A DNA stretch of 64,000 nucleotides from Acidimicrobiales bacterium. GTDB lineage: Bacteria; Actinomycetota; Acidimicrobiia; Acidimicrobiales; SZUA-35. The DNA lies in the NCBI GenBank assembly GCA_013003535.1, contig JABDIY010000162.1:122130-186129 (forward strand), given 5' to 3'. How positions within the stretch are numbered: position 1 is the first letter of the stretch; each line of letters starts with the position of its first letter. The position numbers and the translations under genes are program-made. The notes under the pieces were generated by a model. That model had not been told where the DNA came from. It did not search any database and saw only the letters and a list, made by a program, of their open reading frames with translations. Below are positions 1-9,700 of this stretch, in pieces.

Positions 1-1
1 C

Positions 2-211
2 AATGTGATCGGTGGTATCGATCCGGTGAATCCTGCAGATCATCTTCATGAAGCGCTAGCCGTCGAGGGCGCCCACATTCACCTGTACGGAAAACGACCC
101 AGACCGAATCGCAAACTCGGTCACGTGACCGCGGTCGGCGATGACATGGATCAAGTCCGCGAATTGGCCAGGCGCGCCGAAGCGGCCCTCATGAATCGGA
201 GAGTATCGTGA
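2..211 (+). CDS. purK: PurK C-terminal fragment (5-(carboxyamino)imidazole ribonucleotide synthase), cut by the window edge
   Basis: The reading frame is open to the left edge, so only the last ~69 residues are visible. They contain a His-Leu-Tyr-Gly-Lys segment followed by RPNRKLGHVTAV, which matches the C-terminal ATP-grasp end of PurK (pattern HxYGK..RxxRKxGHV). PurK converts aminoimidazole ribonucleotide, bicarbonate and ATP to N5-CAIR in purine synthesis. The TGA stop overlaps the GTG start of the next gene (GTGA), so the two are probably translationally coupled. PurE is not in the window and would be expected upstream. Assignment rests on a short fragment; another ATP-grasp carboxylase-type enzyme is the main alternative. 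Confidence 0.8.
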   Translation, partial: NVIGGIDPVNPADHLHEALAVEGAHIHLYGKRPRPNRKLGHVTAVGDDMDQVRELARRAEAALMNRRVS

Positions 212-843
212 CTGCCACTCTTACTGTGGTGAACCACCCGCTGGTGTCTCACAAGATCTCCACTCTGCGGGACATCAAGACCGAACCCGAACAGTTTCGC
301 CGAACCTGCGCCGAGATCACGCTGCTCACCGCATATGAAGGACTCCGCGATCTCGCCACCACGGAGACTCAGGTGCAGACGCCGGTGGCCCCGGCTGCGA
401 CACGGGTTCTCACTACTCCCGCCCCGGCCGTGATCGGGATCCTTCGCGCCGGGTTGGTAATGGTTGAAGCCATTCTCACGCTGCTTCCCCATGCCCGAGT
501 AGGGCATCTCGGCATGCAGCGCAACGAAGCAACTCACGAACCGGATTGGTACTACGACAAACTACCCAACCGGCTCGCCGAGCGTGAGGTCATCGTGGTC
601 GACCCCATGTTGGCCACGGGGGGATCTGCGTCAGCCGCTCTTTCCCACCTCAAAGACGTCGGTGCCACCAGACTCCGGCTGCTCTGCATCATTGGCTGTC
701 CTGAGGGGGTGAAGACCGTGCATTCAGCCCACGCCGACGTACCAATCACCTTGGCTGCTTATGACCCCGGCCTGACGCCCAACGCGTACATCACACCGGG
801 CCTCGGAGATGCCGGCGATCGAATCTATGGTACGGACAAATGA
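208..843 (+). CDS. upp: Uracil phosphoribosyltransferase
   Basis: This 211-residue protein makes UMP from uracil and PRPP in pyrimidine salvage. The PRPP-binding loop is visible at about residues 128-141 (VIVVDPMLATGGSA), and the C-terminal uracil-binding segment reads YITPGLGDAGDRIYGT, both diagnostic of Upp. Length is the usual ~208-211 residues. The GTG start overlaps the preceding stop by four bases (GTGA), and the following cdd start overlaps this stop (ATGA at 840-843), so purK-upp-cdd-deoA look like one transcription unit. Together with cdd and deoA it forms a pyrimidine base and nucleoside salvage group. Confidence 0.96.
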   Translation: MTATLTVVNHPLVSHKISTLRDIKTEPEQFRRTCAEITLLTAYEGLRDLATTETQVQTPVAPAATRVLTTPAPAVIGILRAGLVMVEAILTLLPHARVGHLGMQRNEATHEPDWYYDKLPNRLAEREVIVVDPMLATGGSASAALSHLKDVGATRLRLLCIIGCPEGVKTVHSAHADVPITLAAYDPGLTPNAYITPGLGDAGDRIYGTDK

Positions 844-1256
844 GTAGTCCGGACTCAGCTCCCTCAGACATCAACTGGGACCAGCTGCGCCAAGTCGCCC
901 TCGAAATGACAAAACGGGCCTATGCACCGTATTCCAACTTCAGTGTGGGGGCCGCTGCCATCACCACCACCGGCTCCATTGTTTCGGGGACCAATGTGGA
1001 AAACGTAAGCTACGGGTTGACGCTTTGCGCCGAATGCGGGCTCGTGTCTGACCTGGTCGCCCATTCCGCCGGAAAACTCGTGGCCGTCGTCGTGGTATCA
1101 GGTTCGGGTGAGCACTGCGCTCCCTGCGGTCGCTGCCGCCAGCTGCTGGTGGAACATGCGGCGCCCCATGCACTCATCAACACCGCGGAGGGTCCACGGC
1201 CGGTGGTCGATCTACTTCCCGGGCATTTCGATGTCTCTCGACTGAAGGACGGATAG
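840..1256 (+). CDS. cdd: Cytidine deaminase
   Basis: A 138-residue, homotetrameric-type cytidine deaminase that hydrolyses cytidine or deoxycytidine to uridine or deoxyuridine. Three cysteine zinc ligands can be seen: Cys63 in the LCAE motif, with Glu65 as the catalytic proton shuttle, and Cys96 and Cys99 in PCGRCRQ. The substrate-binding TNVENVSYG segment precedes the first motif. The residue after CAE is Cys where many homologues have Arg, a minor variation. The ATG overlaps the upp stop, and deoA begins two bases after this stop, consistent with a salvage operon. Confidence 0.95.
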   Translation: MSSPDSAPSDINWDQLRQVALEMTKRAYAPYSNFSVGAAAITTTGSIVSGTNVENVSYGLTLCAECGLVSDLVAHSAGKLVAVVVVSGSGEHCAPCGRCRQLLVEHAAPHALINTAEGPRPVVDLLPGHFDVSRLKDG

Positions 1257-1258
1257 CC

Positions 1259-2554
1259 ATGGCAAACCAGTCTCGGTGGGATGGCGCCAGTGTCATCTTG
1301 GCCAAGCGGGATGGTCTCGAACTCCCTGCCGAAGCCATCCAATGGTTCATTCACAACTACACCATTGGGACTGTTCCAGAGGAGCAGGCCGCTGCGCTCT
1401 GCATGGCGGTCTACTTCAATGGCCTCTCCGAAGCTGAATTGCTGGCCTGGACCAATGCCATGATCGATTCCGGCGACCGCACCGATCTCTCGGCGGTTCA
1501 CCGGCCCACCATTGACAAACACTCCACCGGCGGAGTGGGCGACAAGGTTTCGTTGATCCTCGTACCGCTTATGATCGCTTGCGGAGCCGCCGTACCCCAG
1601 CTCGCAGGGAGGGGGCTCGGACATACCGGCGGAACTACCGATAAATTGGCGGCCCATCCGGGCTTCAATGCCTCGCTCTCGCCCGAGGCCCTGATCGCCC
1701 AACTCAACTCGGTGGGCGGTGTCATCGGCGCCGCTGGCGACAGAATCGCTCCCGCCGATGCCAAGCTGTATCAACTCCGCGACATCACAGCCACGGTGGC
1801 CAGCATCCCATTGATCGCATCATCGATCATGAGCAAGAAGATCGCAGAAGGCACACAAGGCCTGGTCCTGGACGTGAAGGTCGGTGCGGGAGCATTCATG
1901 ACCGATATCGACCAAGCAACGGAGTTGGCCGAAACGATGGTCCGAATCGGCAACGATGCCGGCGTAAGAACCAGCGCGCTCCTCACCGCGATGGACGTGC
2001 CGCTGGGCCGAATGGTTGGCAACACCCTGGAGGTGGACGAGGCGATCGACACCTTGAAGGGCGGGGGCCCAGCTGACCTCCTCGAAGTCACCCTGGCGTT
2101 GGCGGAGGAGATGAACCGGCTGGCCGGTCTCACCGCTGATCCCGCCGCGATTCTCGCCTCGGGCGACGTGTTCCCGATCTATGAACAGATGATCGCCGCT
2201 CAGGGCGCCGATCCCCGCGCGCCCCTCCCCCGCTGCGAGCACACCCACGAGGTGAAGGCCCCAACCGCGGGATGGCTCGTCGGCATGAACGCGCGTACCG
2301 TCGGGCTGGCCTCCATGCGGCTGGGAGCGGGTAGGGCCCATCGGGAAGATTCGATTGACTTGGGGGCCGGGATCGAATGTCTTCGAAAGCCGGGAGAAGA
2401 GGTGGCGCTCGATGAACCCGTATTCAAGCTGCATGCCTCCGACCCTGATCTCTTCTCTTTAGCAAACGAGATGTTGTTGGAGTCGTTGTCATTTTCAAAA
2501 TCGCAACCCACGCTGCCACCACTCATCATCAAACGAGTCGGTCCCACCCACTAG
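1259..2554 (+). CDS. deoA: Thymidine/pyrimidine-nucleoside phosphorylase
   Basis: This 431-residue enzyme cleaves thymidine (and possibly uridine) with phosphate to give the free base and (deoxy)ribose-1-phosphate. The family signature GRGLGHTGGTTDKL is at about residues 117-130, and the phosphate-binding HSTGGVGDK at 88-96. The length and the C-terminal PYNP domain are normal for the DeoA/Pdp family. Whether it is thymidine-specific or a broad pyrimidine phosphorylase cannot be decided from the sequence. The start ATG is two bases after the cdd stop. Products feed Upp (uracil) and pentose metabolism. Confidence 0.94.
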   Translation: MANQSRWDGASVILAKRDGLELPAEAIQWFIHNYTIGTVPEEQAAALCMAVYFNGLSEAELLAWTNAMIDSGDRTDLSAVHRPTIDKHSTGGVGDKVSLILVPLMIACGAAVPQLAGRGLGHTGGTTDKLAAHPGFNASLSPEALIAQLNSVGGVIGAAGDRIAPADAKLYQLRDITATVASIPLIASSIMSKKIAEGTQGLVLDVKVGAGAFMTDIDQATELAETMVRIGNDAGVRTSALLTAMDVPLGRMVGNTLEVDEAIDTLKGGGPADLLEVTLALAEEMNRLAGLTADPAAILASGDVFPIYEQMIAAQGADPRAPLPRCEHTHEVKAPTAGWLVGMNARTVGLASMRLGAGRAHREDSIDLGAGIECLRKPGEEVALDEPVFKLHASDPDLFSLANEMLLESLSFSKSQPTLPPLIIKRVGPTH

Positions 2555-2562
2555 ACCCCTCG

Positions 2563-3282
2563 CTACAGCAGCTGCAGCAGGTCGGTGAGGTGCTCCAATA
2601 CCGGAACCTCGGGTGTCACTTTGGCGTGTTCCAACGCCCAGGTGATGTCATGCGGAACGTGAACCGCTTGCCCGCCTATTGCCAGCACAGGTTCAATGTC
2701 AGATCGTGCAGAGTTGCCAACCATCAAGAACTGGTCGGGGCTGGTCAAATCCAGGCCGGCCACGATTCGGCCGTAGGTCTGCGGGTCCTTCTCACTGACG
2801 ATGTGCACCGATTCGAACCGTTCCACCAATCCGGATGCCGCCACTTTGGATTCCTGGTGGAACAGATCGCCCTTGGTGATGATGAGGAGCGGATACCGGC
2901 CTTGCAGCCCGTCCAGCGTCTCCTCGACTCCATCTAGCAAATCAACTGGGTGATCCATCATCTGACGGGCCCAGTCCACGATCTCGCCGAGCGCGGCGCT
3001 GGGAATTGAGCCCCCCGAAGCCTCGATGGCCGTCTCGATCATGGAGAGAGCGAAGCCTTTCACGCCGTAGCCAAACGATTGGAGGTTGTCACGTTCCCGG
3101 GTCAAGAGCCGATCCGCAGTTTCGCCGGGATCGCACCATGGCGACAGCAACGCGGTGAAGCGCTGCTGTGTGAGGGCGAAATATGTCTCGGAATGCCAGA
3201 GTGTGTCGTCGCCGTCGAAGGCCACAACTTTGACCCGGGAAGGATCTGATACAGATGAGGGGTGCGGAGATGATGTGACCAC
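2563..3282 (-). CDS. HAD-superfamily hydrolase
   Basis: A 239-residue haloacid-dehalogenase-fold hydrolase. Motif I is FDGDDTLWHSE near the N terminus (nucleophile Asp plus the second Asp), motif II is the Thr of LLIITKGD, and motif IV is VGNSARSDIEPV near the C terminus. An alpha-helical cap lies between motifs I and II. The frame stays open further upstream into the antisense of add, but the conserved domain begins within 17 residues of the GTG at 3282, which also leaves a 48-bp divergent gap to add; I chose that start. It converges on deoA with only 8 bases between the stops. The substrate is unknown; a phosphoester or nucleotide phosphatase is plausible beside salvage genes. Confidence 0.85.
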   Translation of the reverse strand: MVTSSPHPSSVSDPSRVKVVAFDGDDTLWHSETYFALTQQRFTALLSPWCDPGETADRLLTRERDNLQSFGYGVKGFALSMIETAIEASGGSIPSAALGEIVDWARQMMDHPVDLLDGVEETLDGLQGRYPLLIITKGDLFHQESKVAASGLVERFESVHIVSEKDPQTYGRIVAGLDLTSPDQFLMVGNSARSDIEPVLAIGGQAVHVPHDITWALEHAKVTPEVPVLEHLTDLLQLL

Positions 3283-3330
3283 TAGTAAAGAGTACAGATC
3301 GGAGCCGGATCGAGCCGATACCTTTGTTGA

Positions 3331-4425
3331 ATGGCGATACCGACCCGCGAACAGATCCTTGCTGCGCCCAAAGTGCTGCTCCATGACCATCTCGACGGTG
3401 GCATGCGCCCCCAGACGGTAATCGACCTGGCTGCGGAGCAGGGGTATGGGGAGCTCCCAACCATGGACCCGGACGAACTGGCTGCGTGGTTCACGCGCGG
3501 CGCAGACCGCCGAAACCTGGAGCTTTATCTCGAAACGTTCGCCCATACGGTGGGCGTCACCCAAACTGCCGATGCTCTCAGCCGGGCCGCAGCCGAGGCC
3601 GCCGAAGACCTTGCTGCGGACGGAGTGGTCTATGCCGAGGTTCGGTTCGCCCCCGAACTCCACACCGAGAAGGGCCTGGTACTTGATCAAGTTGTTGAAG
3701 CGGTCCTCGCCGGTTTCGAGACCGGAATGGTCAATGCTGCCGAAGCGGGGAATCCGATCCAGATCGGAACGCTCGTCACCGCGATGCGTACCGCGGCCAG
3801 AAGCAGCGAGATCGCCGCACTCGCATTGAAGCACCGCGATGCCGGTGTCGTGGGGTTTGACATCGCCGGAGCCGAGGCGGGGTTCCCACCCACCCGCCAT
3901 CTCGACGCGTTCCAGCTGATCATGCGAGAGAATTTCCACATCACCATTCATGCCGGCGAGGCGTTCGGCCTGCCCAGTATCCACGAGGCCCTGCAATACT
4001 GCGGCGCCGAACGTTTGGGTCACGGTGTTCGGATCGTGGACGACATCACGTTTGGACCCGATGGTGAACCGATCCTCGGCCGGCTGGCGGCCTACGTGCG
4101 TGACCGGCGAATTCCGTTGGAGATGTGTCCAACCTCAAATGTCAACACCGGTGCCGCACAAAGCCTGGAGACGCATCCGATCCGGATGCTGAAGGACCTT
4201 CGCTTTCGGGTGACCGTCAACACCGACAATCGACTGATGAGCAATGTCAGCATGACCGACGAGTTCGAAAAATGCTGCAAAGCCTTCAATTGGGATCTTG
4301 CCGACATGCAGTGGCTCACCGTCAACGCCATGAAATCGAGTTTCTGGCCATTTCAGGAACGGCTGGACGTCATCAACAACATCATCAAGCCCGGCTACGC
4401 CGAGCTCATGGGTACAACAGGTTGA
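3331..4425 (+). CDS. add: Adenosine deaminase
   Basis: This 364-residue TIM-barrel metallohydrolase converts adenosine or deoxyadenosine to (deoxy)inosine. It has the HxH zinc pair (His18, His20 in LLHDHLDGG), the HAGEAFG motif with the catalytic Glu, the ERLGHG motif, and VNTDNRLMSN, which supplies the last metal ligand and the catalytic Asp. Substrate-selective residues match adenosine deaminase rather than adenine deaminase (LHDHLDGG rather than LHLHLEG). The stop codon TGA overlaps the TTG start of an ABC ATPase (TTGA), so the two are likely co-translated. Inosine could then feed Hpt-type salvage (57143). Confidence 0.94.
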   Translation: MAIPTREQILAAPKVLLHDHLDGGMRPQTVIDLAAEQGYGELPTMDPDELAAWFTRGADRRNLELYLETFAHTVGVTQTADALSRAAAEAAEDLAADGVVYAEVRFAPELHTEKGLVLDQVVEAVLAGFETGMVNAAEAGNPIQIGTLVTAMRTAARSSEIAALALKHRDAGVVGFDIAGAEAGFPPTRHLDAFQLIMRENFHITIHAGEAFGLPSIHEALQYCGAERLGHGVRIVDDITFGPDGEPILGRLAAYVRDRRIPLEMCPTSNVNTGAAQSLETHPIRMLKDLRFRVTVNTDNRLMSNVSMTDEFEKCCKAFNWDLADMQWLTVNAMKSSFWPFQERLDVINNIIKPGYAELMGTTG

Positions 4426-5171
4426 CAGACGCCGCAGTAGCCATCCGCAGCCTGTACAAGCGGTTCGGCCCGAAGCTGGCCGTCAACGATCTCAACCTGT
4501 GGGTCCCCAAGGGTACGTTCTTCGGTCTGGTTGGACCCAACGGCGCCGGAAAATCGACGACCCTGAAGATTGCCACGGGTCTGCTGCGGCCGGACTCGGG
4601 GGATGTCTGGGTTTCCGGACGGGATGTTTGGGCCAATCCGCGGGGCGTCAAGGAAATCATCGGCGTGGTCCCTGAAGATCTTCGACTCTTTGAGCGCCTC
4701 ACCGGACAGGAGATGTTGGAGTACGTCGGTCTCCTGCGAGGTTTTGACCGAACGATGAGCCGGCAGCGAGCCGGAGAGCTACTGGAGATCATGGATCTGT
4801 CTGAGGCGGCGGGTCGGCTGGTTTTGGACTATTCCACCGGGATGCGCAAAAAGGTGGCCCTTGGCGCCGCCATTCTCCACAAGCCCTCCGTGCTCTTCCT
4901 GGATGAACCCTTCGAGAGCGTGGATCCGCTCTCAGTGCGAACCCTCCGGGCCATCCTGAGCCAACTGGTCAACAACGGTGCCACTGTGGTCTTTTCCAGT
5001 CATGTGATGGAGGTCGTGGAGCGCCTTTGTGACCACGTAGCCGTGGTCAACGCGGGCACCGTAGTGGCTGGCGGCGAAACCCGAACGGTGTGCGCCGGGC
5101 GCCGCTTGGAGGATGTGTTTGCCGATGCTGTTGGACGGCCCGCTGAGGTGCGAACCCTCGACTGGCTCTGA
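4422..5171 (+). CDS. ABC transporter ATP-binding protein (ABC-2 exporter type)
   Basis: A 249-residue ATPase. Walker A GPNGAGKST is at residues 38-46, the signature is the exporter-like variant YSTGMRKKVALG, Walker B is SVLFLDEPFESVDP, and the switch His is in SSHVMEVVERL. The frame is open upstream within add, but homology begins at the TTG (4422), whose TTGA overlap with add suggests coupling; no ATG exists near it. The stop is five bases before the permease start, so the two genes should form one transporter. The cargo cannot be inferred. The LSGGQ-like motif variant is typical of drug, lipid or polymer exporters of the ABC-2 kind. Confidence 0.9.
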   Translation: MTDAAVAIRSLYKRFGPKLAVNDLNLWVPKGTFFGLVGPNGAGKSTTLKIATGLLRPDSGDVWVSGRDVWANPRGVKEIIGVVPEDLRLFERLTGQEMLEYVGLLRGFDRTMSRQRAGELLEIMDLSEAAGRLVLDYSTGMRKKVALGAAILHKPSVLFLDEPFESVDPLSVRTLRAILSQLVNNGATVVFSSHVMEVVERLCDHVAVVNAGTVVAGGETRTVCAGRRLEDVFADAVGRPAEVRTLDWL

Positions 5172-5175
5172 GCGC

Positions 5176-6747
5176 ATGGTTGGGGTTTTCGCCACGCTGA
5201 AACTACGGCTTCTCCGGAACCTGCTTCGGACCGAGAGCGGGGTCCCGTTTGTTGTTTTCAGCATCATTTCCCTCGGTTTTGGAGGCCTCCTGGCGTTCAT
5301 TCTGCTCGAGCGGGAAGCCTCTGACGGGGTGCTGCCGCTCGGTGCGGCGACCGTCGTGATCGCCTGGACATTTGGGCCATTGCTCTTCGGCGCCGCCGAT
5401 GAAACGATCGACTCCACGCGTTTGGCGCTTTTCCCGGTGCCAGCCCGCCAGCTGGCGCCGGGGATGGTGGTGGCAAATCTCATTGGTCCCGGGCCGGTCG
5501 CTATCGCCCTACCTTTCGGGGCAGCCGCTCTGGGCGCCAACACGCTCGTCGGGAAAGCTGTGGCGCTGCTGGCGGCGGCCGCCACCGTCGTTCTGGCCTC
5601 GGTGCTGTCGCGTTGGGTTCAAACGCTCCTCGGCAGTGCACTGCGTAAACGGAGCCGGCGGGACCTTGTGATCGTGGTCGCCGGCCTCTTCGCCGGGATT
5701 TTGGGAATCGGGTCCCAGGTGCTCGTGGTGATCGGTTTCTCGTCTGACCGTCTGGCCCAGTTCGGACGGGTGGCACGGTGGTTTCCCGGGGGCTGGACCG
5801 GGTGGGCGATCCAGTCGGTCCAAACAGCCTCGAGTGTTACTGACTATCTTGTGCCGCTCGGCGCCATCAGTGCAACGGCCTTGTTCACCATATTCGCGGC
5901 GCAGCGATGGATTATCGCTCTCGAGAATGCGCTGGCCGAGGTTGCCGATGGAGGAGTTGACGAAGTGGCGACCGGGCATTTCATGGACAGCGTCGGATTT
6001 CGAGGCTGGGTCTTTGGGCAATTGGGTGTCTATGGACCGGTCTTGGCCAAGGAGCTGCGCTACCTGAAACGGCACCCTCGCTATCGCGTCCAGGTTGTTA
6101 CCCAATTCATCGTGTTGATTCTCGGCGGCGCTCCGTTCCTGGCGGCAATTCTCCAGAAAGACCCAACCTCGGTCCTCGTGGCCTGCGTGCCCGCATTGAC
6201 GGCCGGGATCACAGCATCCAACTTGCTCGGTGCCGACGGGCGAGCTCTTTGGGGAGAGGTGCTCGCAGTGGATTCCATGGTGGTGATACTGCGGGGGAGG
6301 TCGCTGGCCTTCTTCGGACTTGGCGTCGGTTCGTCAGTCCTGGTGATCTTGCTCACCGCTACGTACACCGGCGGCTGGAATTTCGCGTTGATCGCCTTCG
6401 CGGCATCGGTGGGGATGGGTTTCGCCGGTGCCGGCACAGGGGCGTATACGTCCACCTTGGCCCCGGTCCTGCTGCCCGATGAGTCAAATCCAAATCCTTT
6501 CGCCAGTGGCGACATGGGTCAAGGTTGCGTCAGCGGGATCTTCACCCTGGGTGGGGCCGCAGTGGGGTTGACTACCTCCGCGCCGATATTGGCGGGTCTC
6601 GGCTTCGCCAGAACCGAGCTGTGGGCCCAGCTGGCAGTGATCGTCATCGCGCCTGTTTATGGGTTTGCCGTGTACGTCGTGGCAACGCGACTGGCGGCCC
6701 GTCGAGCCGACCAACGAGTTCCCTATCTGATCGCCACCCTCACCTAG
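5176..6747 (+). CDS. ABC transporter permease, multi-spanning membrane protein
   Basis: A 523-residue very hydrophobic protein, with roughly ten or more apparent membrane segments (for example around FVVFSIISLGFGGLLAFILL near the N terminus and TELWAQLAVIVIAPVYGFAVYV near the C terminus). It directly follows the ABC ATPase and is presumably its membrane partner. A cytoplasmic segment around residues 290-310 contains VLAKELRYLKRHPRYR, a basic element common in ABC-2 type permeases of actinobacteria. The ATG at 5176 lies five bases after the ATPase stop; the frame is open 21 codons further upstream, but that would overlap the ATPase gene. The substrate is unknown. Confidence 0.8.
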   Translation: MVGVFATLKLRLLRNLLRTESGVPFVVFSIISLGFGGLLAFILLEREASDGVLPLGAATVVIAWTFGPLLFGAADETIDSTRLALFPVPARQLAPGMVVANLIGPGPVAIALPFGAAALGANTLVGKAVALLAAAATVVLASVLSRWVQTLLGSALRKRSRRDLVIVVAGLFAGILGIGSQVLVVIGFSSDRLAQFGRVARWFPGGWTGWAIQSVQTASSVTDYLVPLGAISATALFTIFAAQRWIIALENALAEVADGGVDEVATGHFMDSVGFRGWVFGQLGVYGPVLAKELRYLKRHPRYRVQVVTQFIVLILGGAPFLAAILQKDPTSVLVACVPALTAGITASNLLGADGRALWGEVLAVDSMVVILRGRSLAFFGLGVGSSVLVILLTATYTGGWNFALIAFAASVGMGFAGAGTGAYTSTLAPVLLPDESNPNPFASGDMGQGCVSGIFTLGGAAVGLTTSAPILAGLGFARTELWAQLAVIVIAPVYGFAVYVVATRLAARRADQRVPYLIATLT

Positions 6748-6770
6748 TCATTCCCGCAGGTGAAGTGAGC

Positions 6771-9700
6771 TCAGATTCGACTGTCTCGATCTGCGATCGG
6801 TTCATGGAGCGGACGCAAGTGTTTACGCTCCACCCACACCGGGCCAACCGGTGACTCGATCTTGACCCGCAACCCTTCGCCCAAGCCAAAGAAGCGGTAC
6901 CGGGACCACAGCATCGACGCACTGGGTCGGAGGTGAGCAAACGGATAGGTGCTGTTTCGGGTGGCATAGACGGGGAGCGTCTCGTCCGCATCGACGCCCG
7001 CCACAACGCTCACGGCCCGCTTCCGTTCCCACAGGACCAGAGGGATCCCGAGAACGAGGATCCACGCGCCCGCCAACCCGACAACTGTTGGCGGAATCTC
7101 AAAGGAGCCCGGGGCACTCAAGAGTCCGGGTATGCCAGACGTGAGAGAGAGCGTCGGTTCGTAAGGCTCTTGGAGTGGAGAGTTCAGCTCGGGCACCATC
7201 ACGAGAAGAACCTCGTTATCGATCGGCAACTCCGGACGAACGGTTTGAGGGGCCTCGCTGGTGGGCGGCGTCGAAGTAGTCGCCGGTGCCGACGTGGTGG
7301 TCGTGGTGCTCAACGCCGTCGTCGCTGTTGTTGAAGAAGATGTTGACGAACTACTGGAAGTGGCCGGTGCGGTGGTGGACGGGGGCCGTGTGGTGGTGGT
7401 TGGGGGTAACTGAACGGTGATGGAGAATGAGGCGTCGGCCGAACGCGAGGGGGAACCGTCGTCGCTGACCCGGACAACCACTGGAAAGGTCCCCAGCGAG
7501 CTGGCGTCTGGCCAAATAACCCGATCGTTGACGTTGTCGACGATCAGCCCCGCTGGCCCCGATACAACGCTGAAGGTCAACGTTTGGAGCGGTCGATCGG
7601 CATCGGCAGCAGAAAGGGCTACCACCAAGCGGTCGCCCAGTGTCACGGTCCGGTCGGCGATGGGCGCAATCGTTGGCGCCAGGTTGTTCTCCGAGACCGA
7701 CACCGTGGCTGACCCGGAGTCAGACCCGCCCGGACCACCGGCCTGAACGGTGAATACCACCGCTGACCCGCCGTCGGTCTCGGTGGTTGCCCAGGTCACC
7801 AGGCCGGTCGTCGGGTTGATCGAAGCTCCCGCCGGGCCGCTGATCAGCGAGTACGTGACCGCGTTGGTGGCGGTGAAGGCCAGCGAGGCGGTCTGTCCCT
7901 CGGTGATCGTCTGGTTCGGTGGAGCTGAGAGTACTGGTGGTGGCCCAACCGGATCGGTGACAACGCCGGTCCAGGTAGCCCGGCCGGACAACGCATTTGG
8001 TTGCGTTGCCACGATGTCTACCGTGAATGGTCCCGCCGCCGGGGCGGTGTAGGAGATCAGGCCGCTGGTGGGATCGATGCTCATGCCGGGAGGAATCCCA
8101 CCGGGACCACCGAGGGACCACGTCAGGGGAACCGCCGGTGTGTCCGGGTCCACCGCGGTGGGCATGGCGCTGAAGAGCACGCCGGTGGTCGCCGATGCCA
8201 CAGGGGGTGCGGTCACAACCGGGACCTGATCATCCTCGGTCACCGAGATGGACACGCTCTGAGTAACGGTCTGGGCGCCGGTTGTAAGGCCGATTACCGC
8301 AGTTTGAATCGTGCCACCGTGAGCCTCGCTGGGTGTCCAACCGACCAGACCTGTGGTTGGGTCGATAGTGAAACCCGCGGGACCCGACACAACACTCCAA
8401 CTGAGTGTCTGGGCCGGGAGATCGGCATCGGAGCCGCTCATCAACAGCGTGAAGGGCGAGAATTCGGTAGCCGTTTGCGGGCCGGGGTCAACGATGACCG
8501 GAGGCGACTCGGCCTCCGCAACGCTGATCACAAAAGAGGTCGAAGCCGATGCCGGTCCGGACGTGATCCGAACCGCGACCGTAGGTGTTGTGCCTCCATC
8601 GGTCTCGCCGGGGGTCCAAGTGATCTCGCCCGAACTGGGATCGATCGCCATTCCCGGCGGCGCACTGTCAAGACTCCATGTGAAGGGTGAGTCCGGGTCA
8701 TCACCGACCACCGTGAGCGAGAAGGGAATGGACTCAGTTGCTGTCTGGGGTCCGGGGTTGGTAATCGTGGGCGGATTGTCGAATTCAGCCACGGTGATAT
8801 CGAACATCTCACTGACCGTGACGCCGCCGGCAGTAAGCGAGACGGTAACCGGCACGGTTGTACCGCCATGAGCCTCACCGGGAGTCCAAGTGATCTCACC
8901 GGAGACCGAGTCGATGATTATGCCCGGTTCGGCCGAGGAAACAGACCAAACCAGCGGCGCGTCGTCGGGATCGTTCCCGGCAACGATGATCGAAAACAGA
9001 CTGAACTCGGTTGCACTCTGGGGTCCTGGATTCACCACGGTGGGGGGCACGTTTCCAGTGATCTCTACCGCCGGAGCAAACTCCGAAGTATTGCGGGTGT
9101 GCACCTGTGCGGCGGCAACGTAATCTGCGGCGACGGCCGCTGGAGCCGAGATTGGCACAACGGAGTTGATCACACCAGCCGCGGACACCGGAACGGTTGC
9201 CACCGGAAATGTTGGCTGCCCGCCGAGAGCGTCAGACGCATACAGACGAACGGTTGCATCTGGACAACCCTGACCGGTGACCTCCCATGTGGCCCCCACT
9301 CGTTTCACCAGGATCACGGGATAATCGATGCCGTCGTTTCCATAGAGGGGTTGGTAGCCGCAGTCGGTCCCGGGCGTTCCACTATTGGCCGTAGGCCCAT
9401 CGCCGAACTCAGTGCCGAATTCACCCAAATCCGGGCCAACCAGGTCCACTGCTGTAGCGGCAGGGCCGCCCGGAAAGTCAACGAAGGCACCATAGACGTT
9501 GTCCACGATGAGAGCCTGGAGGCCGGGCCGTCCTACCACAGCCGGACCGAGGCTGGAATCGCCTACGACCACAATCGGCGAACCGACACCGTTGGTGAGA
9601 AGGTTGCCGGTCACGGTTGAGCCGGTACCGAAGATGCGGATCGCGCCCTCCTCCACCCCACCACTGCCGAACCCGTCAACGGTGTTCTCCAATACCATCA

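Noticed and set aside
8001-8690. Plus-strand frames opposite the giant surface gene
   Set aside because: Arg/Gly-rich shadows of the repeat-coding strand; no ribosome site and no family.
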